Positions 1 to 7,229 of a stretch of DNA of 10,176 bases are shown piece after piece. The stretch's first letter is position 1. Every line of letters starts with the position of its first letter. Both the position numbers and the translations under genes were made by a program. The notes under the pieces were generated by a model. The model ran no database searches. It was not told where the DNA came from and was given only the letters and a program-made list of their open reading frames with translations. This stretch comes from Nostoc cf. edaphicum LEGE 07299. GTDB taxonomy: Bacteria > Cyanobacteriota > Cyanobacteriia > Cyanobacteriales > Nostocaceae. The stretch is taken from positions 1 through 10,176 of the forward strand of contig NZ_JADEXF010000045.1 of NCBI RefSeq assembly GCF_015207245.1, in the 5' to 3' direction.

Positions 1-2618
1 CTTCTAACATTTCTTCTAGCCGCAGAAGTTTAGCTGAATTATGTTGCTCTAATGTCGCCTGCTTCAAATATTGGGCTGGGTGATTGCAGATTTGTTTGAG
101 TTTGATTAGCAAAGCCAAAATCATCCCCCGGCGTTGCAATCCTTCAGCAGATTCTATCTCTACTAAAGATTGTTCTACAACTTGTTGATAAAGTGCAGCT
201 TGTTCACCAGTTAGACCGCAAAATACGGTCATTTCTTGCTTATCTGGTAAATCTTGAATGATGTCGCGATCGCTTTTCAATCGCCGCAGTATAAATGGTT
301 GCACTAATGAACGTAATTGAGTCAAAGAAGCCGTATCACCATACTTTTCAATTGGCATGGCAAACCGCCTCTGGAAAAATTGCTTATTCCCTAAATACCC
401 CGGATTCAGAAAATCCAAAATAGACCAGAGTTCTTGCAGTCTATTTTCTACTGGTGTCCCCGTCAACGCAATCCGAAATGTCGCTTCTAATTCCCGCACT
501 GCTTTTGACTGCTTCTAAAAAGGCTTTACCTTTTGGTCGTTTGTCACCGTGATATTGCAAAATTTTCAGGTTTGGTGCAAATTTATTGACTTCCCTTTCC
601 CAGTTACCTAAAACAGAAGTTGGACAAACTAATAGTGTTGGATTTTCTAGTGCATCTTGTTCTTTGAGATGTAGCAGAAAAGCAATGAACTGGATAGTTT
701 TACCGAGTCCCATATCGTCGGCAAGACACGCCCCCAAGCCCCAACGTTCCAAGAATGACAACCAAGCAGCGCCACGTTCTTGATAAGGTCGTAACTGCCC
801 TTTGAAGCCTGTTGGTGTGGGCAAAGGTGCGATCGCTTGATTATTACTTAACGCCCCAATCAACTCTTGCAATGCCCCAGATGCCTCAAAGCTAACCACT
901 GGTAATTTTTCAATTACTTGAGTATCGCCTGTACTGAAACGCAAGGCATCTTCCAAAGAAAGCGCCATTTGGTCTTTGCGAGTGGTAAAAAATGTTTGGG
1001 CTGTCTTGATATCTTGGGGTCGCAATTCTACCCACTCACCGTTAATTTCTACTAGCGGACTATTTAAAGCCACAAGTTTATCAAACTCAGCTTTAGAAAT
1101 AGTTTGTCCACCGATTGCCAATTGCCACTGGAAATTTAGTAGACTTTGTAACCCTAAACGTCCCTGCTTTGTCTTTGGGGTTTCAGCGGTAATTTTCAAA
1201 CCCAAACGGTTCGCCCATCCTTCACGATTCGCTAAACTGGGAGGCAAAATTACTCCTAAACCACTGTCTTCCAACCTCCAAGCTACAGCTTTGATAAACT
1301 CATAAGCTTGAATGGGGGTGATCCGAGAAGATTGGGGATATTCGGTTTCAAAGCTGGGTGCGATCGCTGGATATAATCTGGAAGCTACTCCCAAACCTCG
1401 CAAGAATGTTTCTTGTGGTTGGTCAATTGTCCGATTTTCATAAACCAATCTTTCAACTGGATTGTTCCAAATAGTTGCTGCATCCACTAAAAACTCTGGA
1501 TTGTCAGCCGCTTGCAAAAAATACGCCAATGTCCAATCTGTTTCGCCAGACTCTGGAGAACGCAGTTGAAAACAGGTACGAAATAGACTTTTAAGAGTTA
1601 ATTGGTATTGTAGCGGCATAGTCCAAGCCTTCAATGCCGCTTCCAGTCTTTCCACTTCAATTGCATCTGCATTAACTATATGAGATGCACTAGTTAAGGC
1701 TGGCAACCACTGTCGCACCCCAGACGGTAAAGATGCAATCGCCTTAGCTTCAATTGGAGGTTGCGAACCCATCATTTCTCGCACTTGGGCATCTATCGTA
1801 CTGTTGAGAAATCCCAAAAGTAATTCTTGAGGTTCTGTGGGAAAGTCTACATAAAGTAGAGATTGGGAAAAATCCTCCCCAGTCTCCAATCCCTCTTGAT
1901 AAGTGCGACAAACCAACGGTATATTCCCAGAAAATCTTTCTAGGCGAGTTCCATCTACTGCACTGTCTAAAAGTACTCGCCATTTGGCAGCAAATGCACC
2001 ATCTGATTGTCGATCTATTGTTGGTAAAAACTTACACCTAGAGATTAAATCTAAACTCCATCGGGCAACCTGCGACCAAAAGCGTAAATCTCCACCCAAA
2101 AAAGCATCTTCCCCTTTCGCAGCATTTAGGGGAATCGCAGCGAGAAATTTTACTGCTTCGCTGGGGTTGAGACAAAAACCCTCAACTCGCCACGGTTGCA
2201 AATATTGCGGGAAGTCTGTATTTTCGCCCAAGCTGGCAGAATGTACAGGGAAAATCGCTGTTGTTCCTTCATCACTGCTTTCTGGGATATAAGTTGGTAG
2301 GGCGATGATTTGGGAGTGCATTGGCAAACTGATCTCAGGCGCACTGGCGGCTTTGCGCGATCGCCCAGTAGTTGCGATGGCTCCGCCAACGCCAGGGGCA
2401 AACGCAACTTGAGGTTTTTGGATGAAGTTGGTAATTGCCATGTTCTGCGATCGCAACCACTCACTCAACTCAACTGATGTCATTGCCAATGGATGTACTG
2501 GGATATTTTCAGATCCATTAGACTCGAAATTCACTCGTGGCGATCGCCAAGTTTCCCCCCAAATAAATAAACAACCATTTTGATTTTTTAGTAACCAATT
2601 ACAGTGTAAAATCGCCAT
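1..2618 (-). pseudogene. SNF2-family DEAD/DEAH-type helicase, frameshifted by internal deletion, C-terminus beyond window
   Basis: This is a Swi2/Snf2-type ATP-dependent DNA translocase of the long cyanobacterial kind. Translation starts at the ATG at 2618 and is open to a TAG at 441. The N-terminal part (about residues 1-590) is the helicase-associated region. Motif I, DDMGLGKT, lies at residues 634-641 with K640 as the nucleotide-binding lysine. Motif Ia follows, with CPTSVLGNWE and QYHGDKR. After the residues FLEAVK the frame switches near 503-514. The downstream frame is open from 514 to position 1 and reads motif III (ALTGTPVEN), then [15 protein letters not shown] and KQICNHP, all typical of SNF2 proteins. 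The intervening stretch, where the DEAQ box (motif II) should lie, is missing. In the first frame only about 19 nonsense residues follow FLEAVK. Without motif II and the second RecA lobe the product should be inactive. The remaining C-terminus (motifs V and VI) lies outside the window. An assembly error at this point is possible. Confidence 0.9.
503..514 (-). other. Deletion/frameshift junction in the SNF2 helicase gene
   Basis: On the minus strand the 12 bases AAGCAGTCAAAA can be read as the end of the upstream coding frame (GAA GCA GTC AAA, residues EAVK). They can also be read as the start of the downstream frame (AAG CAG TCA AAA GCA GTG, residues KQSKAV), which continues into VRELEATF. 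Both readings suit the family, so the junction probably marks recombination or slippage between two short direct repeats with loss of the DNA between. The size of the loss is inferred at roughly 45-50 codons from the usual spacing between motifs Ia and III. It is not a multiple of three. Confidence 0.7.
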
Positions 2619-2761
2619 TTGCTAACTACTCAGATTTTCCCAAAACTCTAGAATTAAAATCGCAAATATTCTACTTTTTGCATCTTCTCAAGAAGATTTA
2701 TTGCCCAACTTTCTCATATAATAAATATTTAAGTAAATATTCCACATAAACATTGTTAATA

Positions 2762-3307
2762 ATGAATTTTCCCCTAATTAAAGTCTTAAAAAATGGGATG
2801 TTAGTGGAACTGGATTATATGCATACTCAAGAAAAAGAGGTTGTAAGATCGTTACTCAATGTTGTAATTGTTGAAGGTAAAACTTATCCCCAAAAGCAAC
2901 CTCTATCTCCTACAGAATTTTCAGCTTACTGGTTAAGCAAGGATGCCTTTGTTGTCAGGACATCTGTTGTAGATCCTACACACAAGCCAAAAGAAATATT
3001 AGGGGCGTTTTATTTAAAGCCAAACTTTCCCGGTCGGTGTAGCCATATTTGCAACGCTGGTTTTATTGTACAACCTGGGTTACGCGGTCAAGGTTTAGGA
3101 CGGTTCATGGGAGAGGCTATGCTTTCGATCGCAGCAAACCTGGGCTACGAAGCAGTAATGTTTAATTTGGTCTTTGAGACTAATATACCTTCAATTACAC
3201 TTTGGCAGTCGTTAGGATTTGAGATTATTGGGCGAATTCCGGGCGCGGCGAAGCTAGAGAATGGGCAGGTGGTAGACGCGCTAATCTTGTATCGCACTTT
3301 GCGTTAA
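2762..3307 (+). CDS. GNAT-family N-acetyltransferase
   Basis: This 181-residue protein belongs to the Gcn5-related N-acetyltransferases, which move the acetyl group of acetyl-CoA to an amine. The substrate cannot be told. The acetyl-CoA-binding motif A lies at about residues 99-126, with the pyrophosphate-binding signature RGQGLG at 108-113 preceded by FIVQPG. Motif B lies around residues 133-158, with FNLVFETN and LWQSLGFEIIGR. The length is normal for a single-domain GNAT. The ATG at 2762 is preferred over the in-frame TTG at 2753, because the sequence MNFPLIKV is a natural N-terminus and the TTG has no ribosome-binding site. The gene stands alone. It is divergent from the helicase pseudogene, with a 143-bp AT-rich spacer, and lies about 100 bp before pnp in the same direction. 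Confidence 0.88.
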   Translation: MNFPLIKVLKNGMLVELDYMHTQEKEVVRSLLNVVIVEGKTYPQKQPLSPTEFSAYWLSKDAFVVRTSVVDPTHKPKEILGAFYLKPNFPGRCSHICNAGFIVQPGLRGQGLGRFMGEAMLSIAANLGYEAVMFNLVFETNIPSITLWQSLGFEIIGRIPGAAKLENGQVVDALILYRTLR

Positions 3308-3390
3308 ACGACTTGTCTATCTTTGTATGTACTAGAAGTCAGCCATAGGGCATAAATGTTAGGATTGCCACAGAAAGAGAATAGCGAAAG

Positions 3391-3397
3391 AGAAGGA
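3391..3397 (+). promoter_or_regulatory. Ribosome binding site of pnp
   Basis: The purine-rich AGAAGGA sits 11 bases before the ATG at 3409 and supports that start. No clear promoter can be assigned in the 101-bp spacer after the acetyltransferase gene. Confidence 0.55.
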
Positions 3398-3408
3398 AAA
3401 AAAACTGA

Positions 3409-5565
3409 ATGGCAGAAGTTGATAAGTCAATATCCTTCGATGGAAGGGATATTCGACTGAAAGTAGGCCTACTAGCTCCCCAGGCAGGTGGGTCGGTTTT
3501 GATAGAATCAGGGGACACATCAGTTTTAGTGACGGCTACGCGATCGCAAGCCAGAGAAGGCATTGATTTTCTTCCCCTTACTGTAGATTATGAAGAAAGG
3601 CTATATGCCGCTGGTAGGATTCCCGGCGGGATCATGCGGCGCGAAGGTCGTCCACCAGAAAAAACAATTCTCACCAGCCGTCTTATAGACCGTCCCATGC
3701 GTCCCTTGTTCCCGTCATGGTTGCGGGATGACTTGCAAATTATTGCCTTAACGCTGTCGATGGACGAGTTAGTTCCACCCGATGTGTTAGCAGTTACAGG
3801 CGCTTCCATCGCTACCCTGATTGCCCAGATTCCTTTTAATGGACCAATGGCAGCAGTGCGGGTTGGTTTAGTGGGAGATGATTTCATTATTAACCCCACT
3901 TATGCAGAAACTGAAGCTGGAGATTTGGATCTGGTAGTAGCAGGTTCACCACATGGCGTGATCATGGTGGAAGCGGGAGCCAATCAGTTGCCAGAGCGAG
4001 ATATTCTTGAGGCGATTGACTTTGGTTATGAAGCAGTGCGGGACTTAATCAAAGCGCAGCAAGATTTAATTGCAGAATTGGGTCTAGTAATAGTGCAAGA
4101 AGCACCACCAGAAGTAGACCAAACGCTAGAAAATTATATCCGCGATCGCGCCAGCGGCGAGATTAAGAAAATCCTGTCTCAATTTAGTTTCACCAAACCC
4201 CAACGCGATGCAGCTTTAGATGTCGTCAAGGATGAAATTGCCGCGACGATTACCGAACTGCCAGAAGAAGACCCAATTCGAGTTGCTGCAACTGCAAATA
4301 AGAAGGCACTTGGTAACACTTTTAAAGATATTACCAAACACTTCATGCGGCGACAAATCATCGAAGATAACGTCCGCGTTGATGGTCGTAAACTCGATCA
4401 AGTGCGTCAGGTTTCTTGTTTAGTTGATGTCTTACCAAAGCGAGTCCACGGCAGCGGTTTATTTAACCGGGAACTAACTCAGGTATTATCCACTTGTACT
4501 CTGGGTACACCTGGGGATGCTCAAAACCTCAACGATGACATGCAGCTAGATCAGCACAAGCGTTATCTGCATCATTACAACTTCCCGCCGTTCTCAGTTG
4601 GTGAAACCAAGCCAATGCGGGCCCCAGGAAGGCGTGAAATTGGTCACGGGGCATTGGCAGAACGAGCGATAATACCTGTGTTACCGTCCAAAGAACAATT
4701 TCCCTACGTGATTCGCATCGTATCGGAAGTACTTTCCTCCAACGGTTCCACCTCAATGGGTTCAGTCTGCGGTTCCACCCTCGCCCTGATGGATGCTGGT
4801 GTACCAATTATCAAACCCGTTAGTGGCGCGGCAATGGGTCTGATTAAGGAAGGCGACGAAGTACGAGTCCTGACGGACATCCAAGGCATTGAAGACTTTT
4901 TGGGCGACATGGACTTCAAAGTTGCCGGGACGGATACCGGGATTACCGCCTTGCAAATGGATATGAAAATCTCCGGTTTGTCTTTGGAGGTTATTGCCCA
5001 AGCCGTCCACCAAGCCAAAGCAGCCCGATTGCACATTCTGGAGAAAATGCTCGCCTGCATTGACACGCCACGGACTGAAACCTCACCTTATGCTCCACGT
5101 CTGTTAACAATCAAGATTGATTCAGACATGATTGGTTTGGTCATCGGGCCTGGAGGCAAGACTATTAAGGGAATCACAGAGGAAACTGGTGCAAAAATTG
5201 ACATCGAAGATGATGGCACCGTGACAATTTCCGCTGTGGATGAGAACAAGGCGAAGAGAGCCAGAAATATCATCCAAGGCATGACCCGCAAGTTGCACGA
5301 AGGAGATGTCTATGCAGGACGCATTACTCGGATTATACCGATAGGTGCATTTGTGGAATTTTTGCCTGGAAAAGAAGGCATGATTCACATATCTCAACTA
5401 GCTGACTACCGCGTTGGCAAAGTAGAGGATGAAGTAGCGGTGGGCGATGAAGTGATTATCAAAGTGCGCGAAATTGATAACAAAGGTCGGATTAATCTCA
5501 CCCGCTTGGGTATTCACCCAGATCAAGCAACAGCAGCAAGAGAAGCAGCGGCGGTGAATCGGTAA
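3409..5565 (+). CDS. pnp: Polyribonucleotide nucleotidyltransferase (polynucleotide phosphorylase)
   Basis: PNPase degrades RNA 3'-to-5' by phosphorolysis, releasing nucleoside diphosphates. It can also add 3' tails, and in cyanobacteria it is considered the main tailing enzyme. It acts in the cytoplasm as a ring-shaped trimer. The 718-residue protein has the full family layout: a first RNase PH domain (about 10-145), an all-helical linker (about 240-320), and a second, catalytic RNase PH domain (about 325-545). A KH domain follows (about 563-625, with the GxxG loop as GPGG at 580-583), then an S1 RNA-binding domain (about 631-701). Active-site signatures are visible: [10 protein letters not shown] around 405-414, [10 protein letters not shown] around 447-456, and the acidic pair D496 and D502 in [13 protein letters not shown]. 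These match the E. coli catalytic D486 and D492. The length is typical. No rpsO lies upstream, unlike the enterobacterial operon, so the gene appears monocistronic, ending in hairpins. Confidence 0.98.
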   Translation: MAEVDKSISFDGRDIRLKVGLLAPQAGGSVLIESGDTSVLVTATRSQAREGIDFLPLTVDYEERLYAAGRIPGGIMRREGRPPEKTILTSRLIDRPMRPLFPSWLRDDLQIIALTLSMDELVPPDVLAVTGASIATLIAQIPFNGPMAAVRVGLVGDDFIINPTYAETEAGDLDLVVAGSPHGVIMVEAGANQLPERDILEAIDFGYEAVRDLIKAQQDLIAELGLVIVQEAPPEVDQTLENYIRDRASGEIKKILSQFSFTKPQRDAALDVVKDEIAATITELPEEDPIRVAATANKKALGNTFKDITKHFMRRQIIEDNVRVDGRKLDQVRQVSCLVDVLPKRVHGSGLFNRELTQVLSTCTLGTPGDAQNLNDDMQLDQHKRYLHHYNFPPFSVGETKPMRAPGRREIGHGALAERAIIPVLPSKEQFPYVIRIVSEVLSSNGSTSMGSVCGSTLALMDAGVPIIKPVSGAAMGLIKEGDEVRVLTDIQGIEDFLGDMDFKVAGTDTGITALQMDMKISGLSLEVIAQAVHQAKAARLHILEKMLACIDTPRTETSPYAPRLLTIKIDSDMIGLVIGPGGKTIKGITEETGAKIDIEDDGTVTISAVDENKAKRARNIIQGMTRKLHEGDVYAGRITRIIPIGAFVEFLPGKEGMIHISQLADYRVGKVEDEVAVGDEVIIKVREIDNKGRINLTRLGIHPDQATAAREAAAVNR

Positions 5566-5574
5566 CTCGATTTG

Positions 5575-5604
5575 GGATTTTAGATTAGATTAAATCTAAA
5601 ATCC
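5575..5604 (+). terminator. Hairpin just after pnp, possible terminator or mRNA stabiliser
   Basis: A perfect 12-bp stem (GGATTTTAGATT paired with AATCTAAAATCC) with a 6-base loop starts 10 bases after the pnp stop codon. There is no T-run after it, so it is not a classical intrinsic terminator. It may protect the 3' end or act together with the next hairpin. Confidence 0.5.
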
Positions 5605-5629
5605 GCGATGCCTATCGTGAAGGCATCGC
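5605..5629. repeat. Second hairpin, GCGATGCC repeat type
   Basis: An 8-bp perfect stem (GCGATGCC and GGCATCGC) with a 9-base loop directly abuts the previous hairpin. Its GC-rich arms resemble the short palindromic repeats common in intergenic regions of Nostoc-type genomes. It could be part of a composite terminator for pnp. Confidence 0.5.
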
Positions 5630-5660
5630 CGTATGCTTCTCTAATTTGACAAATTACGAA

Positions 5661-5834
5661 TTATTTTAACGACTTTTCTAGTGTTTTCGGCTCTGGTAGA
5701 GGTTGACCGTCAGTCAAAGATGATTCAATCAGCATTTCTAAAACTTCTTGAGCATTTTTGAAAGCTTTTTTGTAAGTATCTCCGTGAGTATGACAAAATC
5801 CCCATTCAGGAAGACTCACAACAAAACACTCATA
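5661..5834 (-). pseudogene. HicB-like antitoxin, C-terminal fragment without start
   Basis: The minus-strand frame from about 5834 to the TAA at 5661 gives 57 residues. They include CFVVSLPEWGFCHTHGDT, then KNAQEVLEMLIES and LPEPKTLEKSLK. This is the HicB fold of cyanobacterial type II antitoxins: the core strand segment SLPEWG, a helix with NAQEVL, and the LPEP tail. The usual first strand (about 10-15 residues with the start methionine) is missing, and no hicA toxin gene is next to it. Upstream sequence belongs instead to a NACHT gene fragment whose stop codon overlaps the first codons, so this is a remnant created by a deletion that joined two genes. The family call rests on sequence recall and is fairly firm. 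Confidence 0.6.
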
Positions 5835-5987
5835 GTTGTTTCATCAACCGTCTGGCTTTATCTCTGGCATCACTCACTGGTATACTTTGCAGATATTTAG
5901 TAAAGATTGCTTCCAAATCATCCGCATAGATAATGTTGCCAGCTAAACCTTTTTCACTGGTTTGCATAAGATAAGCAACTTGACGCA
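5830..5987 (-). pseudogene. NACHT-family NTPase gene, post-ATPase fragment (third remaining piece)
   Basis: The minus-strand frame gives about 52 residues, including RQVAYLMQTSEKGLAGNI, YADDLEAIFTKYL and DARDKARRLMKQL, then TGA at 5830-5832. This matches the helical region that follows the ATPase core in cyanobacterial NACHT (STAND) proteins. That region normally continues into a segment ending near a conserved FVHRTFLEYF motif, which is absent here. The upstream end is cut exactly at an inverted-repeat unit (5988-8279). When that unit and one GACGCA copy are removed, the frame joins without error to the piece ending MLR at 8286. The downstream end runs into a hicB remnant. No complete product is possible. 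Confidence 0.72.
5982..5987. repeat. Target-site duplication GACGCA, left copy
   Basis: This 6-bp sequence directly precedes the left inverted repeat and is repeated directly after the right one at 8280-8285. The uninterrupted NACHT gene would need only one copy to stay in frame. Confidence 0.8.
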
Positions 5988-6003
5988 CTGGAGTTTAGAC
6001 TAA
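5988..6003 (+). repeat. Left terminal inverted repeat of the insertion unit
   Basis: CTGGAGTTTAGACTAA is the exact reverse complement of 8264-8279, 16 of 16 bases. The next bases on the two sides differ, so the repeat ends there. Confidence 0.85.
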
Positions 6004-6034
6004 GCAGCAAAAAATGACCTAGCAGTGCTAAGTT

Positions 6035-6246
6035 GATGAAATACAATCTTCAAGCGTAAAAATCTTTGGATTCAAATATTTCGAGCATGGCGGATGCCCG
6101 GTATGCCAAGGATTAAGAAAGGATTGTCGGGAATCTGAGCGCACAGGTTTGGTTTTCTGCCGCGAAATCTCCGTTAATCCTCCAAATTATATCTACCGTG
6201 GCCAGGGCAAACGTATCTTGTCAACAAGAACCTCTCAATGTCAATA
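6035..6246 (+). pseudogene. Primase/plasmid-replication-like protein, N-terminal zinc-binding fragment
   Basis: The plus-strand frame ending at the TAA at 6244-6246 contains FKYFEHGGCPVCQGLRKDC, then ESERTGLVFCRE and NYIYRGQ. The CxxC, C and FC spacing looks like the N-terminal zinc-binding module of large cyanobacterial primase/helicase-like replication proteins. In those proteins, as I recall them, a similar YIxRGQ segment leads into a long catalytic part. Here homology stops at YIYRGQ, exactly where a nested inverted-repeat element begins (6202). The frame has no start codon of its own. An ATG at 6037 reads MKYNLQA and then TAA in another frame, which suggests that a one-base change near 6058 separated the start from the body. 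The gene is thus broken at both ends. The family assignment is from memory of similar proteins and is moderate. Confidence 0.45.
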
Positions 6247-6401
6247 AATCTCAAAATAATCGCATTAATTCCCGCTTATTGACAAGATTTTAAGCGATCG
6301 CCTTAACCCCTGAAAAACCAATCAAACAATAAATTCTTGTTCTGCCGTTAATACACTAATTAAGGTTTTTGTCAAGATTAATTAAGATGCGTTTGCCCTG
6401 G
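6202..6401. mobile_element. Nested 200-bp MITE-like or IS-derived element
   Basis: The ends are CCAGGGCAAACGTATCTT (6202-6219) and the reverse complement of CCAGGGCAAACGCATCTT (6384-6401), matching at 17 of 18 positions. Weaker symmetry continues inward (TTGTCAACAAGAACCT against TTGACAAAAACCT). The interior is AT-rich with a HIP1 site near 6295 and no coding potential. No target duplication is visible. Unrelated truncated genes lie on its two sides, a primase-like N-terminus on the left and an inverted OpuAC-like N-terminus on the right. It may be an internally deleted insertion sequence sitting at a rearrangement junction. Confidence 0.68.
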
Positions 6402-6608
6402 CAAATCAATCTTACCAGTTCCCAACAGTGGGAATATCTGCTTGTGAGATCCTTCCCTTACCTCAACCGTGTAGCCAAGTTCCAACACCATCTGAATCAA
6501 AGCTGCTTTGACTTGATAGAACGACAAGCCAACCTGTCCCATTACTACTGTGCGTCGGGACTTACTGTTAGTCTGATCCCAGCTTTTGCTAAGGACTATG
6601 CCACTCAT
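6378..6608 (-). pseudogene. OpuAC/ProX-like glycine-betaine-type substrate-binding protein, N-terminal fragment
   Basis: From the ATG at 6608 the minus strand encodes MSGIVLSKSWDQ, then VGLSFYQVKAALIQMVLEL, GYTVEVREGSHKQIFPLLG and TGKIDL. This resembles the first lobe of OpuAC-type binding proteins. In those, a helix pairs with a strand reading GYxVEV, and a segment of the form IFPxLGxGEIDL precedes a conserved tryptophan-containing ligand loop. The frame then enters the nested element (PGQTHLN, stop at 6378), so about three quarters of the protein is missing. There is no signal peptide, so it could be a cytoplasmic homologue rather than a transporter subunit. It starts 41 bp after the monooxygenase gene in the same direction, which suggests they once formed an operon. 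Confidence 0.5.
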
Positions 6609-6649
6609 GGGAAGTGTAGACGCGCTTAGCACTGGATCAGCCCTACCAG

Positions 6650-6988
6650 CTATATTTTTGCAGGCTCAATACTTCTGTACACCTTATAAGAATGTACGTC
6701 CTGTGAGATTTCCTTACCAACACTTTCTATTTTTTGCCGCAGGACGGTGGCTTCGGTGTCTTGAGTAAATGCCTGCCATGCCTCTTCTGTTGCCCATTGA
6801 GCATAATTTACTATCCTAGTGCCGTCCAGACTCTTATGGAAGTGCGATGACACCAAGCCAGGACGATATTGAACCCACCGTTCTACCTCGCTTATAATCA
6901 CATCAACTAATTTCTGTTGTTGCTCTGGCTCTACAGTAAACATGATGATTACTGTGAAGATTTCATTATTTTCTGAAATACTAGGCAT
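6650..6988 (-). CDS. Antibiotic biosynthesis monooxygenase (ABM) family protein
   Basis: This 112-residue protein fits the ABM family, small dimeric alpha+beta-barrel (ferredoxin-like) proteins. The family includes cofactor-independent quinone-forming monooxygenases and many members of unknown substrate. The first strand is FTVIIMFTV (11-19). A helix follows with QQQKLVDVIISEVE. The family signature PGLVSSHFHKSLDG (43-56), followed by TRIVNYAQW (57-65), is clear, and a last strand lies around VHSYKVYRSI (98-107). The length is normal. The ATG at 6988 has a GGAG ribosome-binding site 7 bases upstream (TGGAGAATTAA). It lies inside the inverted-repeat-bounded unit, 241 bp downstream of the SDR gene and on the same strand. 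The two may cooperate in oxidation and reduction of a small aromatic or polyketide-like compound, but that is inference from proximity. Confidence 0.82.
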   Translation of the reverse strand: MPSISENNEIFTVIIMFTVEPEQQQKLVDVIISEVERWVQYRPGLVSSHFHKSLDGTRIVNYAQWATEEAWQAFTQDTEATVLRQKIESVGKEISQDVHSYKVYRSIEPAKI

Positions 6989-7229
6989 TTAATTCTCCAA
7001 CAAAAAGGAATACAAGAGAAACGGCGAGGAATTCCATGAATAGTGCTATTCTAGCCACAAGCGCTCACTTCCAAAAACGAGAGGAATGGTGGTTTTTGAG
7101 TTGTAGTTGTGGTAAACAATAACTCTACTACGGAAGGCCCTCTTTATTTTGGCGAAGGTATTGACTATTTGTACCTTATTACCCACTTATGCAAGAACTC
7201 TATTGAATCATGTCGAAATAGCTTCTAAC

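Noticed and set aside
586..2464. Open frames on both strands across the helicase N-terminal region
   Set aside because: All lie over the continuous, recognisable helicase frame and resemble no known protein.
2724..2741. AATATTT/AAATATT inverted repeat between the helicase and acetyltransferase genes
   Set aside because: It is a low-complexity AT-rich palindrome in an AT-rich divergent spacer, with no match to an operator that I recognise.
2753..2761. TTG start for the acetyltransferase
   Set aside because: It adds only MLI, lacks a ribosome-binding site, and is followed three codons later by an ATG giving a natural N-terminus.
3588..5397. Several minus-strand open frames of 60-120 codons across pnp
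   Set aside because: They overlap the strongly conserved pnp gene and have no recognisable protein features. They are antisense by-products of its codon use.
6369..6629. Plus-strand 86-codon open frame
   Set aside because: It is the antisense of the OpuAC-like fragment and starts inside the nested element's inverted repeat. Its translation shows no family features.
6989..7229. Possible small gene between the SDR and ABM genes
   Set aside because: No frame of useful length with a start and ribosome-binding site is visible, and stops occur on both strands.
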